From: Triatoma infestans
Taxonomy: Eukaryota; Arthropoda; Insecta; Hemiptera; Reduviidae
Assembly (NCBI GenBank): GCA_011037195.1
Contig: JAAEAF010003140.1
Location: 26,952-90,951, forward strand
Direction: 5' to 3'
DNA length: 64,000 nt
Made by a program: the position numbers and the translations under genes. Every line of letters begins with the position of its first letter. The stretch's first letter is position 1. Positions 53,401 through 63,689 of this stretch are shown one piece after another. The notes below the pieces were generated by a model that was not told where the DNA came from, ran no database searches, and saw only the letters and a list, made by a program, of their open reading frames with translations.

Positions 53401-54165
53401 GTGTGTATGAAAAAATTTCTCAAAAATGAAAATATACAAGAAATCCAAACTTGGTATTTCAGCTAGGTACCACCATCCATTCTTGACACGAAAGTTTTCG
53501 ACAAAATCTATCAACCGGTAGTGCGACTTTACTGAATGTTTTTCCAGATTTCTCGGACTATCTAAACACACACACACAAATACTTTTCAGTTTTATTTGA
53601 GAGATTTTTCTAGGAAAATTCATTTTTTCCTAGGAGGACCTCCCACGTGGAGGTCCCGGGTTCGATTCCAGTGCTACCTTTTATATTTTGTCTTCCTAGG
53701 AGCTTCTACAGCTCACTGTTCCGTGATAGATTTCCATGATAGTGTTGTCTGTAGCTAGATAACACTGTCCGGTGCCCGGCTCTGCACTGAGAAGGCTCCG
53801 GGTGCCAATGACCATAGATGTTGACGTGTCTTGAATTAAAATAAAGTAAACATCAGAAACATTGTTGGAATTTAAAATTTGAAGAAAATTGATAAACCAG
53901 AATTGCGACTTTACAGAGTAGATTTCTGTGTTTTCTTAGTATTTTCTGGAAAATGGTTTTTAACGATTTTCTTTAAACTAAAATGCTTATTGTTCAGTAA
54001 AAAAAAAAAAAATGTATCACATTTATTAGAAACTTCCCCCCGCGCCAAAAAATCATTTTAGAGGGCTTTCGGGGCCACTCAGTTAGGTTTAAATTTAAAC
54101 TGATGCTACAAGGTCTTAAGACAGGAGTCGCTCACAGTGTCCACTCAGATACGTATAGCTCCTAT
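53401..54165 (-). repeat. Family H subfamily B with SINE-A inside
   Basis: 53405-53640: CTCAAAAATGAAAATATACA, ACCACCATCCATTCTTGAC, CTATCAACCGGTAGTGCGAC. After the SINE-A it resumes 53860-54110 (GAAGAAAATTGATAAACC, AACTTCCCCCCGCGCC). Confidence 0.6.
53640..53846 (+). mobile_element. SINE-A, head-truncated
   Basis: Begins at CCACGTGGAGGTCCCGGGTT with a B box GGTTCGATTCC. The A-box end is missing. Body and tail (GATGTTGACGTGTCTTGAAT) are complete. Confidence 0.82.
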
Positions 54166-54254
54166 TACTTTTTTTTTTTTTAATGGCCAGCCCAACTTAA
54201 TGTTTGTAAACATTGCAAGTTTAAAGATTTTTTTTTTTTAATTTAAATTGTAAA

Positions 54255-54388
54255 TATTAATTGGATTAAGAGAAAGGTGTGGGAGTGTTTCACACCAGTT
54301 TTATTTACTTTCTCTTAATCCTACTATCGTGACAAATTTTAGAAATTGAGATTTTTACCGGAAATACGTGATTTTAGCGAACGCTGGG

Positions 54389-54410
<22 letters not shown>
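54255..54410 (-). repeat. Family H head-to-tail junction
   Basis: ATTGGATTAAGAGAAAGGTG, GAGTGTTTCACACCAG, seven bases (TTTTATT), then TACTTTCTCTTAATCC, ATCGTGACAAATTTTAG and a GT tract. One copy's TCTGG end is followed at once by the next copy's palindromic end, both in reverse orientation. Confidence 0.75.
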
Positions 54411-54422
<12 letters not shown>

Positions 54423-54862
54423 ATCTTTATTACCATCATGCTCCGCTCATTTGAGCACTACATGAAATTTACAACATATTATTACATGTATGAAATGCAC
54501 ATTACAGCTTACATTTAAACTAAAATACATATTTATCCGGACAAAATTACATATTCTGAACATGGCTGTTACATGAAAAAACATTTAGAATTATTTACAC
54601 TTACTTAAAAATAGTATAAAATATTAAAGTGCGGATATACGACAACACAAATTAATAAAGGAAATTCACATTAATTAACTTGATTTAAAACCATAACTAT
54701 TATAGATATAATATACTACTCTTTTTTATTTGATTATCATTAATTTTTATTGTTATTATCATTATTTTCTTTTAATATTTATTTATATATGTATGTATTT
54801 ATTTATTTATTTTTTATTTTATTTATTTATTTTTTTATATATACATATATATTTTTTTTTAA
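54411..54862 (-). mobile_element. Unclassified insert in the (GT)n of family H
   Basis: GT tracts lie on both sides (54386-54400 and 54866-54880), so the insert split the microsatellite. Its left edge on the minus strand reads GATGGTAATAAAGATTTTAA plus an A run, a polyadenylated retroelement end. The right half is TTTA-rich simple sequence. No conserved protein. Confidence 0.45.
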
Positions 54863-54946
54863 TTTGTGTGTGTGTGTGTGAACAAAATATCTCAATAACG
54901 AAACATCGCAGGCAGCTCAAGTTTGGTTTACTATTAAGGAATACCA

Positions 54947-55540
54947 TTTTGATCAATCTAGTTACTTTCATTTGGCGATTTCGTAACCATGGATCTTTTA
55001 CAGGGTAGGGGGGTTGGCCCTACGCCTCACCTCCAACTTGGGGGGCCAGAGGCCTTTTTGTTTAGGGTGCCTTACCCCTAAGCGAGTTGTCTCCACTACG
55101 ACTAAAGAAGCTCGCCTCTCCTTGGTTTGATTTCGGAGTGACTTCTCCTAGCCCCAAGGAGAGGGGGCTAGGAGAGGTCACTCCGAAAGGGTGGAGAAGT
55201 TCACTCCGAAAAGGTGCCCTTTTAGTCGCCTCTACGACACCCTGGACAGGGGCAGGCCTATTTTTTCCCGCGAACCTGCAGAGGGGCATCTGCACCGAGT
55301 GGATGCCAGTCGGGGGGGGGGGCAAAGAGGCTCTATGAAGGGCACCCCTGAGGGAAAAGACCGCGGGGAAGGCCCCGTTTAAAATGGCTACAGGATGTAG
55401 AAGAGGATCTGCGGAAGATGGAGTTAAGGCAATGGAGAAGGAAAGTGGATGATAGAGACGCCTGGCAGCAAGTTCTTCTGGCGAAGGCTAAGGTTCTTCA
55501 AGGACCATAGAGCCAATGGAAGAAGAAGAAGAAGAAGAAG
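54947..55540 (+). mobile_element. Compact LINE-derived element with GC-rich head
   Basis: Flanked by perfect ATTAAGGAATACCA (54933-54946, 55541-55554), a 14-bp target duplication in family H. The head (55003-55320) is GC-rich, begins GGGGGGTTGGCCCTACGCCT and contains a 21-bp stem with one mismatch (GGAGTGACTTCTCCTAGCCC at 55134 pairing with 55163-55183). The 3' part encodes only a LINE C-terminus: GTPEGKDRGEGPV, then after a shift KWLQDVEEDLRKMELRQWRR and DDRDAWQQVLLAKAKVLQGP, stop. It ends in (GAA)n. Long GC-rich ORFs on both strands of the head are mutual shadows. It looks like an internally deleted LINE, moved as a SINE-like unit. Confidence 0.82.
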
Positions 55541-55554
55541 ATTAAGGAATACCA

Positions 55555-56540
55555 CTATCACGAAGTTTTCGTTCAAAATCCAGCAAGCGGATGTGCGAAC
55601 TTACCTTTTTTTATTTTTAAGTTTTTCGTTATTTTCTCGAACATGATGACTGGGGCTAAGTTAATATTTGACTAGAAAGAGTATTAATGTTGTATGAAGC
55701 GAAAAAGTATAGGGATATACCCTTGGGAAACGTCTGCTGGCGAGTAACTTGGTAAGGGTTTCACGTGACTATAATTAGATGAATGTACGTAATAATGTGA
55801 ACTGTGTTAAAAGTATTTTGTTGTTTTTTTTTTTAATTATATTCATTTTAAACTACAACAGAAATTTAATTAACCTAACCCTAAAATTATACTTGGATGT
55901 TTGTATATTTGTGACAATAAATTGTATAATATATCTAAATGTACATTATATTTAGAGCTTGTATGTATTGTGTTATATGGTTGGTGTTTAGATGTCACAT
56001 GTGTAATCTGGCCTCAGGGTAGGCTTCTGTTCATCCACTTTGTTTCTGTTGGTAACAACGGTGGCACTGACCTTCGCAGCATGTCACCGCCAAGCTTCTA
56101 CCACTTTCACTCATACCAAATACTACTACATGATTAAACATATTCCGGGTTTATGTGTATATGTGTACGGACATAATCCGTCTTGTATTTCAATAACGAA
56201 AATGATTATAGAGGAAAATTTAAATTAGTATATTTAATAACTTTGTAATTATTACTTTTAATCATACTATTTAATTAATATATTGATCAGCTGTCATACC
56301 AACAGAAACATCCTTTCCAAGGAAGGAATTTATCCTTGCAAAAGGAATTATCCCTGCAATAAATGAATTACTCATACCATAGAGAAATTCGCGAAAGCCT
56401 TGTCTCCACAAGAAAGTTGAGGATTATAATCACACATGGACTAGCCCAACGTTTCTCTGTCATTGTGGATAGCGAAAATTTTTAAGAGTGCAACGGGAAA
56501 TAGAGTAGAATTACTTTTTTACTTTCTCTTAAACAACGTA
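55555..56540. other. Family H remnant then unrecognised region
   Basis: 55555-55660 finishes the interrupted family H module. At 56040-56160 a plus frame begins MFLLVTTVALTFAACH, a hydrophobic stretch like a signal peptide. Nothing downstream supports a gene. The rest is AT-rich. Confidence 0.35.
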
Positions 56541-56806
56541 CACTATCTTACTTACATGCATAAATCACTTTTATTTGAAATATTTTCCCCCAGAGAATTG
56601 ATTTTTTTAGGGAGTTCTGAGGGAACCGTTATGTAATGGTATTCTCTAAAGTACCAAGATTTTGCCACCTACATAATATTAATTATTGTTAGATTTCAAA
56701 AAAAAAAAAAAAATGAAAATTGGTTAACCGGAAATATAACTTTACAAAATAAATTTTTGAGTTTTTTTGAAATGATCTCGAAAATGGCTAACTGATTTCC
56801 TTTTTT
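56541..56806 (-). repeat. Family H subfamily B module
   Basis: AAACAACGTACACTATCTTA, ATGCATAAATCACTTTTATT, TTTTTAGGGAGTTCTGAGGG and AAAATTGGTTAACCGGAAAT. It abuts the next full family H copy. Confidence 0.55.
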
Positions 56807-57419
56807 ACTTTCTCTTACTCCTAGTAAGAGAAAGTATTGTAATCGTGTTAAATTTTCGATATTGAGTTTTCACTGGAAATATCCGTTTTGAGGTCCACTA
56901 AGTCCAAAAAAGTGGTTTTTAGCAAATGGTTTGTGTGTGTAATTAAATATGTTGTTGAAATTCCGAGTTTCAAAAAAATCGGATAAGCGGAAGTGCGTTT
57001 ACATTACCACTTACTAAATGATTTTTTTTCACTTTTTCGCGATTTTCTCAAAAATGTCTCCGACGATTTCCTTGAAACTTCGTATATAAACTAAACATAC
57101 AAAGATCTACAACTTCTATTTAAAATATTTCTCTGAGAAAATTCATTTAAGGGCACTTTTGGAGGAGGGGTGGAGTTATGTTTTTCTTTAAAGTGCTATC
57201 ATACTTGATTATACAATTCTATCATCCAAACAAAATTAATTAGAAATAAATAGATGGCCGAAATTCCCAGTTTCAAGAAAATTAGTAAACCGGAAGTGCG
57301 CTTTTACTTGACAGTTTTTCGACGAACTTGATTAAATTTGGCACACAAACTATAAAATTTGTCAATTATAATTTTGAGAACTAGAGTAAGAGAAAGTTGT
57401 GTGAGTGTTTCACACAGGA
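56807..57419 (-). mobile_element. Family H, both ends, one module deleted
   Basis: ACTTTCTCTTACTCC with its perfect palindrome partner (TAGTAAGAGAAAGT). After GGTTTGTGTGTGT it jumps to AATTAAATATGTTGTTGAAA, so everything between the GT tract and the second module is deleted. It closes TAGAGTAAGAGAAAGTTGTG and TTTCACACAGGA. Shows that module number varies among copies. Confidence 0.85.
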
Positions 57420-57609
57420 TTTTTAAACTTGGAATGGTAACTGCACTGATATAAACCATTACTGTTATAAAAATTGATTTATAGATAATTTTGCGGAATT
57501 AGTGTCGTTAAGTTTCAAATATATGGGGTAGGTTCTATGTTATTGGCGCGCTCTTTAAACTTTATCTGTCTGGGTTAGAGTAGGTAGGTACTTTTCCCTC
57601 TCACTACCT

Positions 57610-57997
57610 CTATATTTAAGAGCAAATAAAGCTCTATATATTAGAGCGTCAATTTAGACGCTTTAACTCTACGTTTGGTTCATACCATAGCGCCAGTTTT
57701 GCTTACCAAAGTGGGAGGTCCACTTGGCACTCCCAAGGCTTCACTTTGAAAAAAAGCCGGGATTCTCATCTATTTGGAGTTTGAGAATAGGATGAGGTCG
57801 TTTTGACCCAGTGCCTGCCTCTAATCATTCGCTCTACCGGATGAGACTCATCTTAACCGAGTGCAAGCTATCCTAAAGGGAAACTTGAGAGGGAACCAGC
57901 TACTTGAGATGGAGTCAGCTCCGACGATCAATTTGCACTTCAGAATCGCTGCGAACCTCCACCAGGGTTGGAGGTTGTCCGTGCCAGGCATAGTTCA
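57610..57997 (-). pseudogene. 28S rRNA-derived pseudogene fragment
   Basis: On the minus strand it reads ATGGTGAACTATGCCTGG, TGGTGGAGGTTCGCAGCGAT, TGAAGTGCAAATTGATCGTC, AAGTAGCTGGTTCCCTC, AAGTTTCCC...AGGATAGCT, AGAGCGAATGATTAGAGGC, ACGACCTCATCCTATTCTCA, TTTGGTAAGCAAAACTGGCG, ATGAACCAAACG and TTGACGC. This is the conserved order of a central block of eukaryotic 28S rRNA. Differences from the conserved sequence occur throughout, with small indels, so it is an old non-functional copy and not an rDNA unit. It lies within family H material (HINE-like end at 58060 right, module words left). Confidence 0.88.
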
Positions 57998-58110
57998 CCA
58001 TTTTTCTGGTTTTTGAAGTTTAAAGAAAATTTGTCATATTATATATATAATTATAATAACAGGAATAAGAGAAATTCGTGTGGGTGAGCGTATCATTTTT
58101 TTTTTTCCAA
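57998..58110 (-). repeat. Family H end fragment
   Basis: GAAGTTTAAAGAAAATTTGT, AATAACAGGAATAAGAGAAA and GTGTGGGTGAGCGTATCA with a T run, a diverged TCTGG end. Confidence 0.55.
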
Positions 58111-58199
58111 TTTTAAAATGTTTACGTTTATTTGCCCTTCACATTTACGCGTAAATGTAGGTGATGGGTAAACATTGTAGTTGAACAAATAGCTCTTGT

Positions 58200-58490
58200 G
58201 TCGATAGTAACAATAACCTGTATGTTTAGACCAATCAAAAATTTAGAAATATCATGTTGACCACGCCCATATTTGACATATTCATTTCTACATTCTGATT
58301 GGTTAATTTTTTGTAGCTATTTATTTCTATGAAAAATCAAGATTAAAATTTTTTTTACTTATTTTCCATCTGTAGATATTTTATAAATTATCAAATTGTG
58401 CAATAAAAATTTTTTATGAAGAAAAAAATGCCAAATATCAAGTTATTTCTAACATAATATTTATTGTTTTATACATGTATTTTTTCAATA
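58200..58490. mobile_element. Fold-back MITE, second copy (right part)
   Basis: Shares ACCACGCCCATATTTGACAT, TATTTCTATGAAAAATCAAG, AAATTATCAAATTGTGCAAT and AGTTATTTCTAACATAATAT with the 37.5-kb element. The left arm is missing. Confidence 0.6.
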
Positions 58491-58998
58491 CTTCAAAATA
58501 TGCATTTTCGGTGAGAAAATTTATTTATTTATAAAATTTATCATAATCGTAATACCTCTTCTTATAACAAAGAGAAACTAAAAAAATTACTAAATTATTG
58601 CACTTCTTATTTCAACATTTAATGAGAAAAAAAATTCGGAAACTTTTTTCTTAATACTAATATAAGTAGATTTAGAAAACAGAAATGGGATAGCATTTAG
58701 TGTACTTGATATTCTACTCACAACTTGGTTTAAGACATAAAGTTAGTTTTAGTCTGACAACACTGGCATTGTTCTAATGGTACATACCTATTGCAGTGTT
58801 AAGTACTCGGTCATTCTGCTCTTGAAGTACCTTTCATTTACCTGCTTTGTGAGTAGTATCCTTACCCTGTTATCATACTCCGATTGTAGTCACCTAACTA
58901 GCAAACGCATGTGGAAACCTTGCCAATAACAAAAAAAAAAAAATAAAAAAAAAATAAAAAACCCTGCGCAGAATCAACTTTGTCACTAAAGACAATTA

Positions 58999-59622
58999 GG
59001 CGCGGTGCACACTAAGGAGATACAATATGCGATTTAACCTAATACAATAAATCGAGCGGTGATTTTTTATCTATATAACATTTCTTGTTCCCATCAGCGC
59101 GATACGATAAGAAAAGCGGCATGAGGATGACACATTTTTGGGGTTATTTCGAATCATGAGCTCGTCCGAAGAGGATGTTGTTGCAGTATTATACTGGTAG
59201 TTGCTGTAAAACGAACGAACTAGAAAGAAGTGAAAGTACTGGGTGCACCTACGTATAATGTGAGGAACATAATACGGCGGTTGTTTCACAGTGAACTTGG
59301 CTCAACAGGCAGAAAAATTTAAAGAAATATAATTCCACAAGCATGGATTGATTTCAACTAATTTTACGGAAAAAAATCGTAGCAGATGCTTCCCGCGAGA
59401 CAGCCATGATGCTGTCACGAGATATCGCTCAATACTAATCGCCTCCGAGATCAACACGCCTTGTTGCTCTTACCGGTACGATACCGATAAGTGTCGCCAC
59501 AGAATCGCTATTAGTACAAGTGTACTTCACGCTTGTCACATGTTGATGTCCTGTTCATATCGTTTCATATAACGTATCACTTCTTGCATCGCATATCGTA
59601 TCTCCTTAGTGTGCACCGCGCC
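58999..59622 (+). mobile_element. PIF/Harbinger-type non-autonomous transposon
   Basis: Terminal inverted repeats of about 35 bp, starting GGCGCGGTGCACACTAAGGA, differ at one base. They are flanked by TTA on both sides (58996-58998, 59623-59625), the three-base target duplication of PIF/Harbinger. Inside, a broken plus frame from about 59157 reads MSSSEEDVVAVLYW, YWVHLRIM-like and RLFHSELGSTGR, the N-terminal style of a Harbinger transposase. The catalytic DDE part is gone. So this is an internally deleted derivative of an autonomous element. Confidence 0.85.
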
Positions 59623-60532
59623 TTAAGGATCACGGATTGCACCCAGAGAGTGTATCCGAAACCGTCTCCAAACAAGGTGTAAAAATATCACCCGAATTTC
59701 ATTTACTGCAATTTATATAAAAATTATAGTTGAATAATTTTATTCAAACTTGGACTTTTTACTAAATGTTCTGTGCTAAATCTTAGTATTATTGTTATAA
59801 AATTTTGTCATGTCTATGTCCAAGTATGTTGTTTTAGCAAGGATAATAGTTTAATATATATTTTAACTTTCTCTTACTCCTAGTTTGTGCCAGATATTCC
59901 AAAATCGAGTTTTAACTAGAAATAAATGTTTTGGGATCCACTGATTAAAAAAAAAAAAAAAAAAAATTGGTGTGTAACACCACACAAACTTTCTCTTACT
60001 GTACTAACTTTACAAAATTTTATTGATAAATTTATAGTTCGTATACTAAATTTAATGGAAATACATGGGCGATTTTATGAAGAAAATCGCGAAAACTGAT
60101 CAGTGAAAATGCACTTCCGGTTTATAAATGTTCTTGTAATTCTAGACACGAAGATTTTGGGCAAAATCCATCAGCCAGAATTGCAACTTTACTGAATGTT
60201 TTTTTTCCTGTTTTTTGCTGGAAAACGGCTCCAATGAATTTCTTTGAACTATGTATAATACTATCTACACACATAAATATACCTATCACTTTTATTTGAA
60301 ACATTTTCCCGGGGATTCTAGGGGGAATTTTATAATCCCGAGGAATCATTTGGGGGGATTCTAGGGGGAAACAGAAGTGTTAGCTTTCCTCTAACATATG
60401 TTTTTTATGTATGTTCATTTAAAAAAAAAAAAAGTATGAATATTAAAATAAGCATGGTACTTGCACCTGTTATTAAATTTAAATTTTCTTCTAAATTTAA
60501 TTTAAAAATTTCTTCTAAATTAAATTTAAATT
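59623..60532. repeat. Family H fragments
   Basis: ACTTTCTCTTACTCCTAGTT (59868) opens a short reverse piece. AATTGGTGTGTAACACCACA (59966) starts a plus copy that runs to GCACTTCCGGTTTATAAATG. From 60130 a reverse subfamily B piece follows (AGACACGAAGATTTTGGGCA, GGCTCCAATGAATTTC). 60400-60530 is AT-rich. Confidence 0.6.
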
Positions 60533-61312
60533 TCCCACACTAGGCTCAAACGACTTGAACTAAACAGACGGTTCAGACAACTCTCAAGACTACTAGACAG
60601 ACGATCCAAACTCACATTAAAAATAAAAGACTTCTCTACCTACTACTACTGAGACCTATATAAGCCTATATATACTACTAAGCCTTGGGGCGGGTGTTGG
60701 TGTATTGGTTATGAGCATGGACTTGTAAGTGGGAGGACCCCAGTTCGAGTCCAGCGTATAACTAAATTTTATATTTGTTTAAAAAAATGTTAATAGTAAA
60801 GTAGGTGCTTCCGCCCCCGTCCACGACACCTAATTTGGTAGTTGGACGTTAAGCCCGCCTGAAAAATAGGCATTACTTTACTTTTTTTTACTTTATACTA
60901 CTAGCCTATGGTCATATGGCTTAGAATATGTGGAACAACCAAGCGTTCCAATTCCCGTCGTATCCAGTCATTTCAATCAAAAATCCTTCGAAAAATTGTC
61001 AATGCACCCTACTATATTGCTAACCTCACTATCCATACTGATCTAAACATTCCTTTCGTTAACCATCTATAGTTTCCATTCATCCATAACTGCTCATCCT
61101 AATCCTTTAATTCACCAGCTTCTTGAACGCGATTCCCAGCAGGCGGCTGAAGAGAAGATGGCCCCGTGACTACCTTGTGAATAACTCAAGATTTGGATTG
61201 CCATCGCTGAGGTCTCTCCAATTCACACTCCTGTTATTTAAGATTGCCATTTAACACATTTTACTTGTTGCAGTGTATTTTTGCAGTTGTAAATATCAAT
61301 AAAAAAAAAAAA
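60533..61312 (+). pseudogene. Jockey-like LINE ORF2 C-terminus, split by SINE-B
   Basis: Frames read HTRLKRLELNRRFRQLSRLL, RRSKLTLKIKDFSTY, then beyond the SINE TTKRSNSRRIQSFQSKILRK, VNAPYYIANLTIHTDLNIPF and VNHL, stop. These are the usual last words of Jockey-group ORF2 (IQ.FQSK.LR.I.NAP...H.DL.IP.V). The C-terminal end is followed by a 3' UTR and an A12 tail at 61300-61311. Small shifts and stops mark it as dead. The upstream RT is absent. Confidence 0.8.
60686..60893 (+). mobile_element. SINE-B, inserted in the Jockey-like LINE
   Basis: GGGGCGGGTGTTGGTGTATT head, AGTTCGAGTCC B box, ACACCTAATTTGGTAGTTGG body, T-rich end. TATACTACTAAGCCT (60671-60685) is repeated as TATACTACTAGCCT (60894-60907), a 14-15-bp target duplication. 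Confidence 0.88.
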
Positions 61313-61850
61313 TTTCTTCTAGCCCTTTTTAATACAGATTATTTGTATAATGTACTTTTGAAATTTCCTATCGCCTTCAATTAAAAAGTACCTTAAAAAA
61401 TATGTATTACAGACTATTATAATGACATCACTCTCAACACATTATTAATATTATTTAAACATAAATTAATATCATTAAAAAATAAGCACGAGAAATAAAA
61501 ACGAATATATTTGATTTTCTCTATGTATTTATTTTAATATCATCTCCCAATTTGCCGTTTTTGCTGCCAACCTTCTTACATATCAATTTACCTATCTATT
61601 TTCTTGTATTAACCTTGCATTAGGTTTCAGTATGTATTTATTTTTTTTTTTACAAGCTTTTAATTTTCCTTAAACTTGGCATTGCTTTTTCCAAAATTTA
61701 TCTGTTCATATTAGCATAGTATATTCTTTACATTTTTATCCCCCCCCCCCACCCCATAAAATGACTTGATATAACGCTGAGGATACTTAACGCACTATTA
61801 AAATATAAAGTATCCTTCCAAAACATGCTATTTATTATACACCATTTTTA
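61313..61850. other. Unrecognised AT-rich region
   Basis: C-run near 61741 and nothing assignable. Confidence 0.4.
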
Positions 61851-61855
61851 AATGT

Positions 61856-62085
61856 TTAATCATAATTTATAATAATTCCATTTTGTCATTAAATACACAG
61901 ATATAGTAGTAACATAACCTTATAACATCTCGCACATATATATAACCAACAAACCAACAAATGTCGTGTGTAACAGAAACATTGCTTTGAAGTAAATTCT
62001 CTAAACGAATTTAATAAATTTATGCTGACGATGGATGAAAATCCGAATCCGGTCAGGAATAAAAAAAATATATACCAGACAGCAC
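61856..62085 (+). repeat. Family P single arm
   Basis: Follows the right arm of the 23-kb element: AATTTATAATAATTCC, CATAACCTTATAACATCTCG, AAGTAAATTCTCTAAACGAA, then CTGACGA (62025-62031) with GGAT/ATCC stem. The GAAA box is changed to GAAT. The left arm is missing. Confidence 0.65.
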
Positions 62086-63685
62086 TGAATACTAAGCTCT
62101 TCACAGTTACCGGGTGAATATGAAGGACTGAACTTTTTTTTTTTTAAGATCTCATTATTTTTAACCACCTCTTTCAAAGATGACGTGCTCAAAGAATGGA
62201 CAAAAATGGCGTAATAGTTCTTATTATTGCAAATTTTATTTGTTACCAGTTATTCAATTGGATGTTTTCCATGTTTATGTAACAGCATCCAAAAAATCTA
62301 ACGTAGTATATATTATATATAACATATTGTAATGAATGTCTTGAATTGAGAAAATTACGTCATTACAGCACTGACAAATCCATCAATATTGCTGACTCTG
62401 GCCGCCGTTCCATGCGTAACTGTCGCCTCTCACAAGAGCATCTTTATCCCATCTTATACGCCCACCTCTATGAAACGGATTAATGGGCTAAAACATCTTT
62501 CAAAAAAAATCTGGTGTTACATGAATCTCTCTTACAATACATTAATATTATATAATTGTTTAATATGACATATAATTATCATAAACTATTCACAGTAAAG
62601 ACTCTATTACTTTAAAACACTTCAATAAAAATGAAAATGCCATTTTCCATGAAGTGCTTATGATTTTGTAAAATATTTTAATTGAAATCAAATGATAATT
62701 TGTCAATATAATTTTGATGGATTGCTTTTGTATATAGGACAAGAAGGGAAATTATGATTAATATTTACTACAGTATCAGTGTCATTACAGTGATAACAGT
62801 TGTAATGTAATGTTTTGATGATGTGTTGGTAGCTTGTGGTGTGAGCGGTGTTGTAAAATAAAGGGCTTGTATGTTTGTTTGAGATAGAATATAAGAATAA
62901 TTAAGAACACACTGGTAGATTAAATTAAATATATTATCTTTAAGAGAAATTAAGTATTTTGAATATCACACTAAAAACTTATAATAAATTCTTATAACTT
63001 GATACTGGTATAGCTCTGATGCTTCCACCTTGATTTTTAGCACAAGTCTGTCCTTAAAATATCTCTTCTCTTTATTCCTTCAATTCCTCCCTTGTGAGGA
63101 GAAGGGGTAGTACAATGCCATAATTGTTCTTGAGCCGTACAAGTAACTGGACTTGTACACCTGGTCTTGTCCTTTTGCAAGGGAATGTCAATCTTTTTCT
63201 TAATTTTGATTTATTTATAAATTAATATTATTTCCAAGTTTCTTGCATCCATCACACAGTTATAGTTTTGATTTAATTTAAATGTGCGAAGGTTAAGAAC
63301 TCCAGAGTACTTCCCTGAGGTATAGAGATTTTTTTTAAACAGGTAATTCCATGGAACTGAAACATTATCGTAATAAATACTATAAGATGAAGTAAAGCTA
63401 ATCTTTGCAGGATATTCTTTGTGTTTTTTTTTAATAAAAAAAAAAAAGGGTTTAATTTAATTAACAATAACTTGATCCTTCCTTACATTCCAATATTGAT
63501 TATTCCACCCCCCCCCCCTTCCCATTTTTATTCAATATTGATTTTTAATTGGTGAAATCAATTATTTTATATGTAACTAGAATAGATACCAGCAAGTATT
63601 TTGGCTCAAACGATCAATCAGTTTATCTAGACAAGCTCCTGGGATACCTATGAACTTCCATTGCAATATGGAGGATACATATTTT
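62086..63685. other. Unrecognised AT-rich region
   Basis: A family H start scrap (AAAATCTGGTGTTACATGAA, CTCTCTTACAATACA) lies at 62505-62550. No gene recognised in the rest, including a short C run near 63510. Confidence 0.4.
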
Positions 63686-63689
63686 GTTA

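Noticed and set aside
55062..55382. Overlapping ORFs on both strands in the GC-rich head
   Set aside because: They are mutual shadows in a GC-rich untranslated head with a stem-loop; none has a recognisable domain or a plausible start.
56040..56228. A signal-peptide-like start MFLLVTTVALTFAACH
   Set aside because: No conserved mature part, no neighbouring exon or promoter evidence; hydrophobic runs are expected by chance in T-rich DNA.
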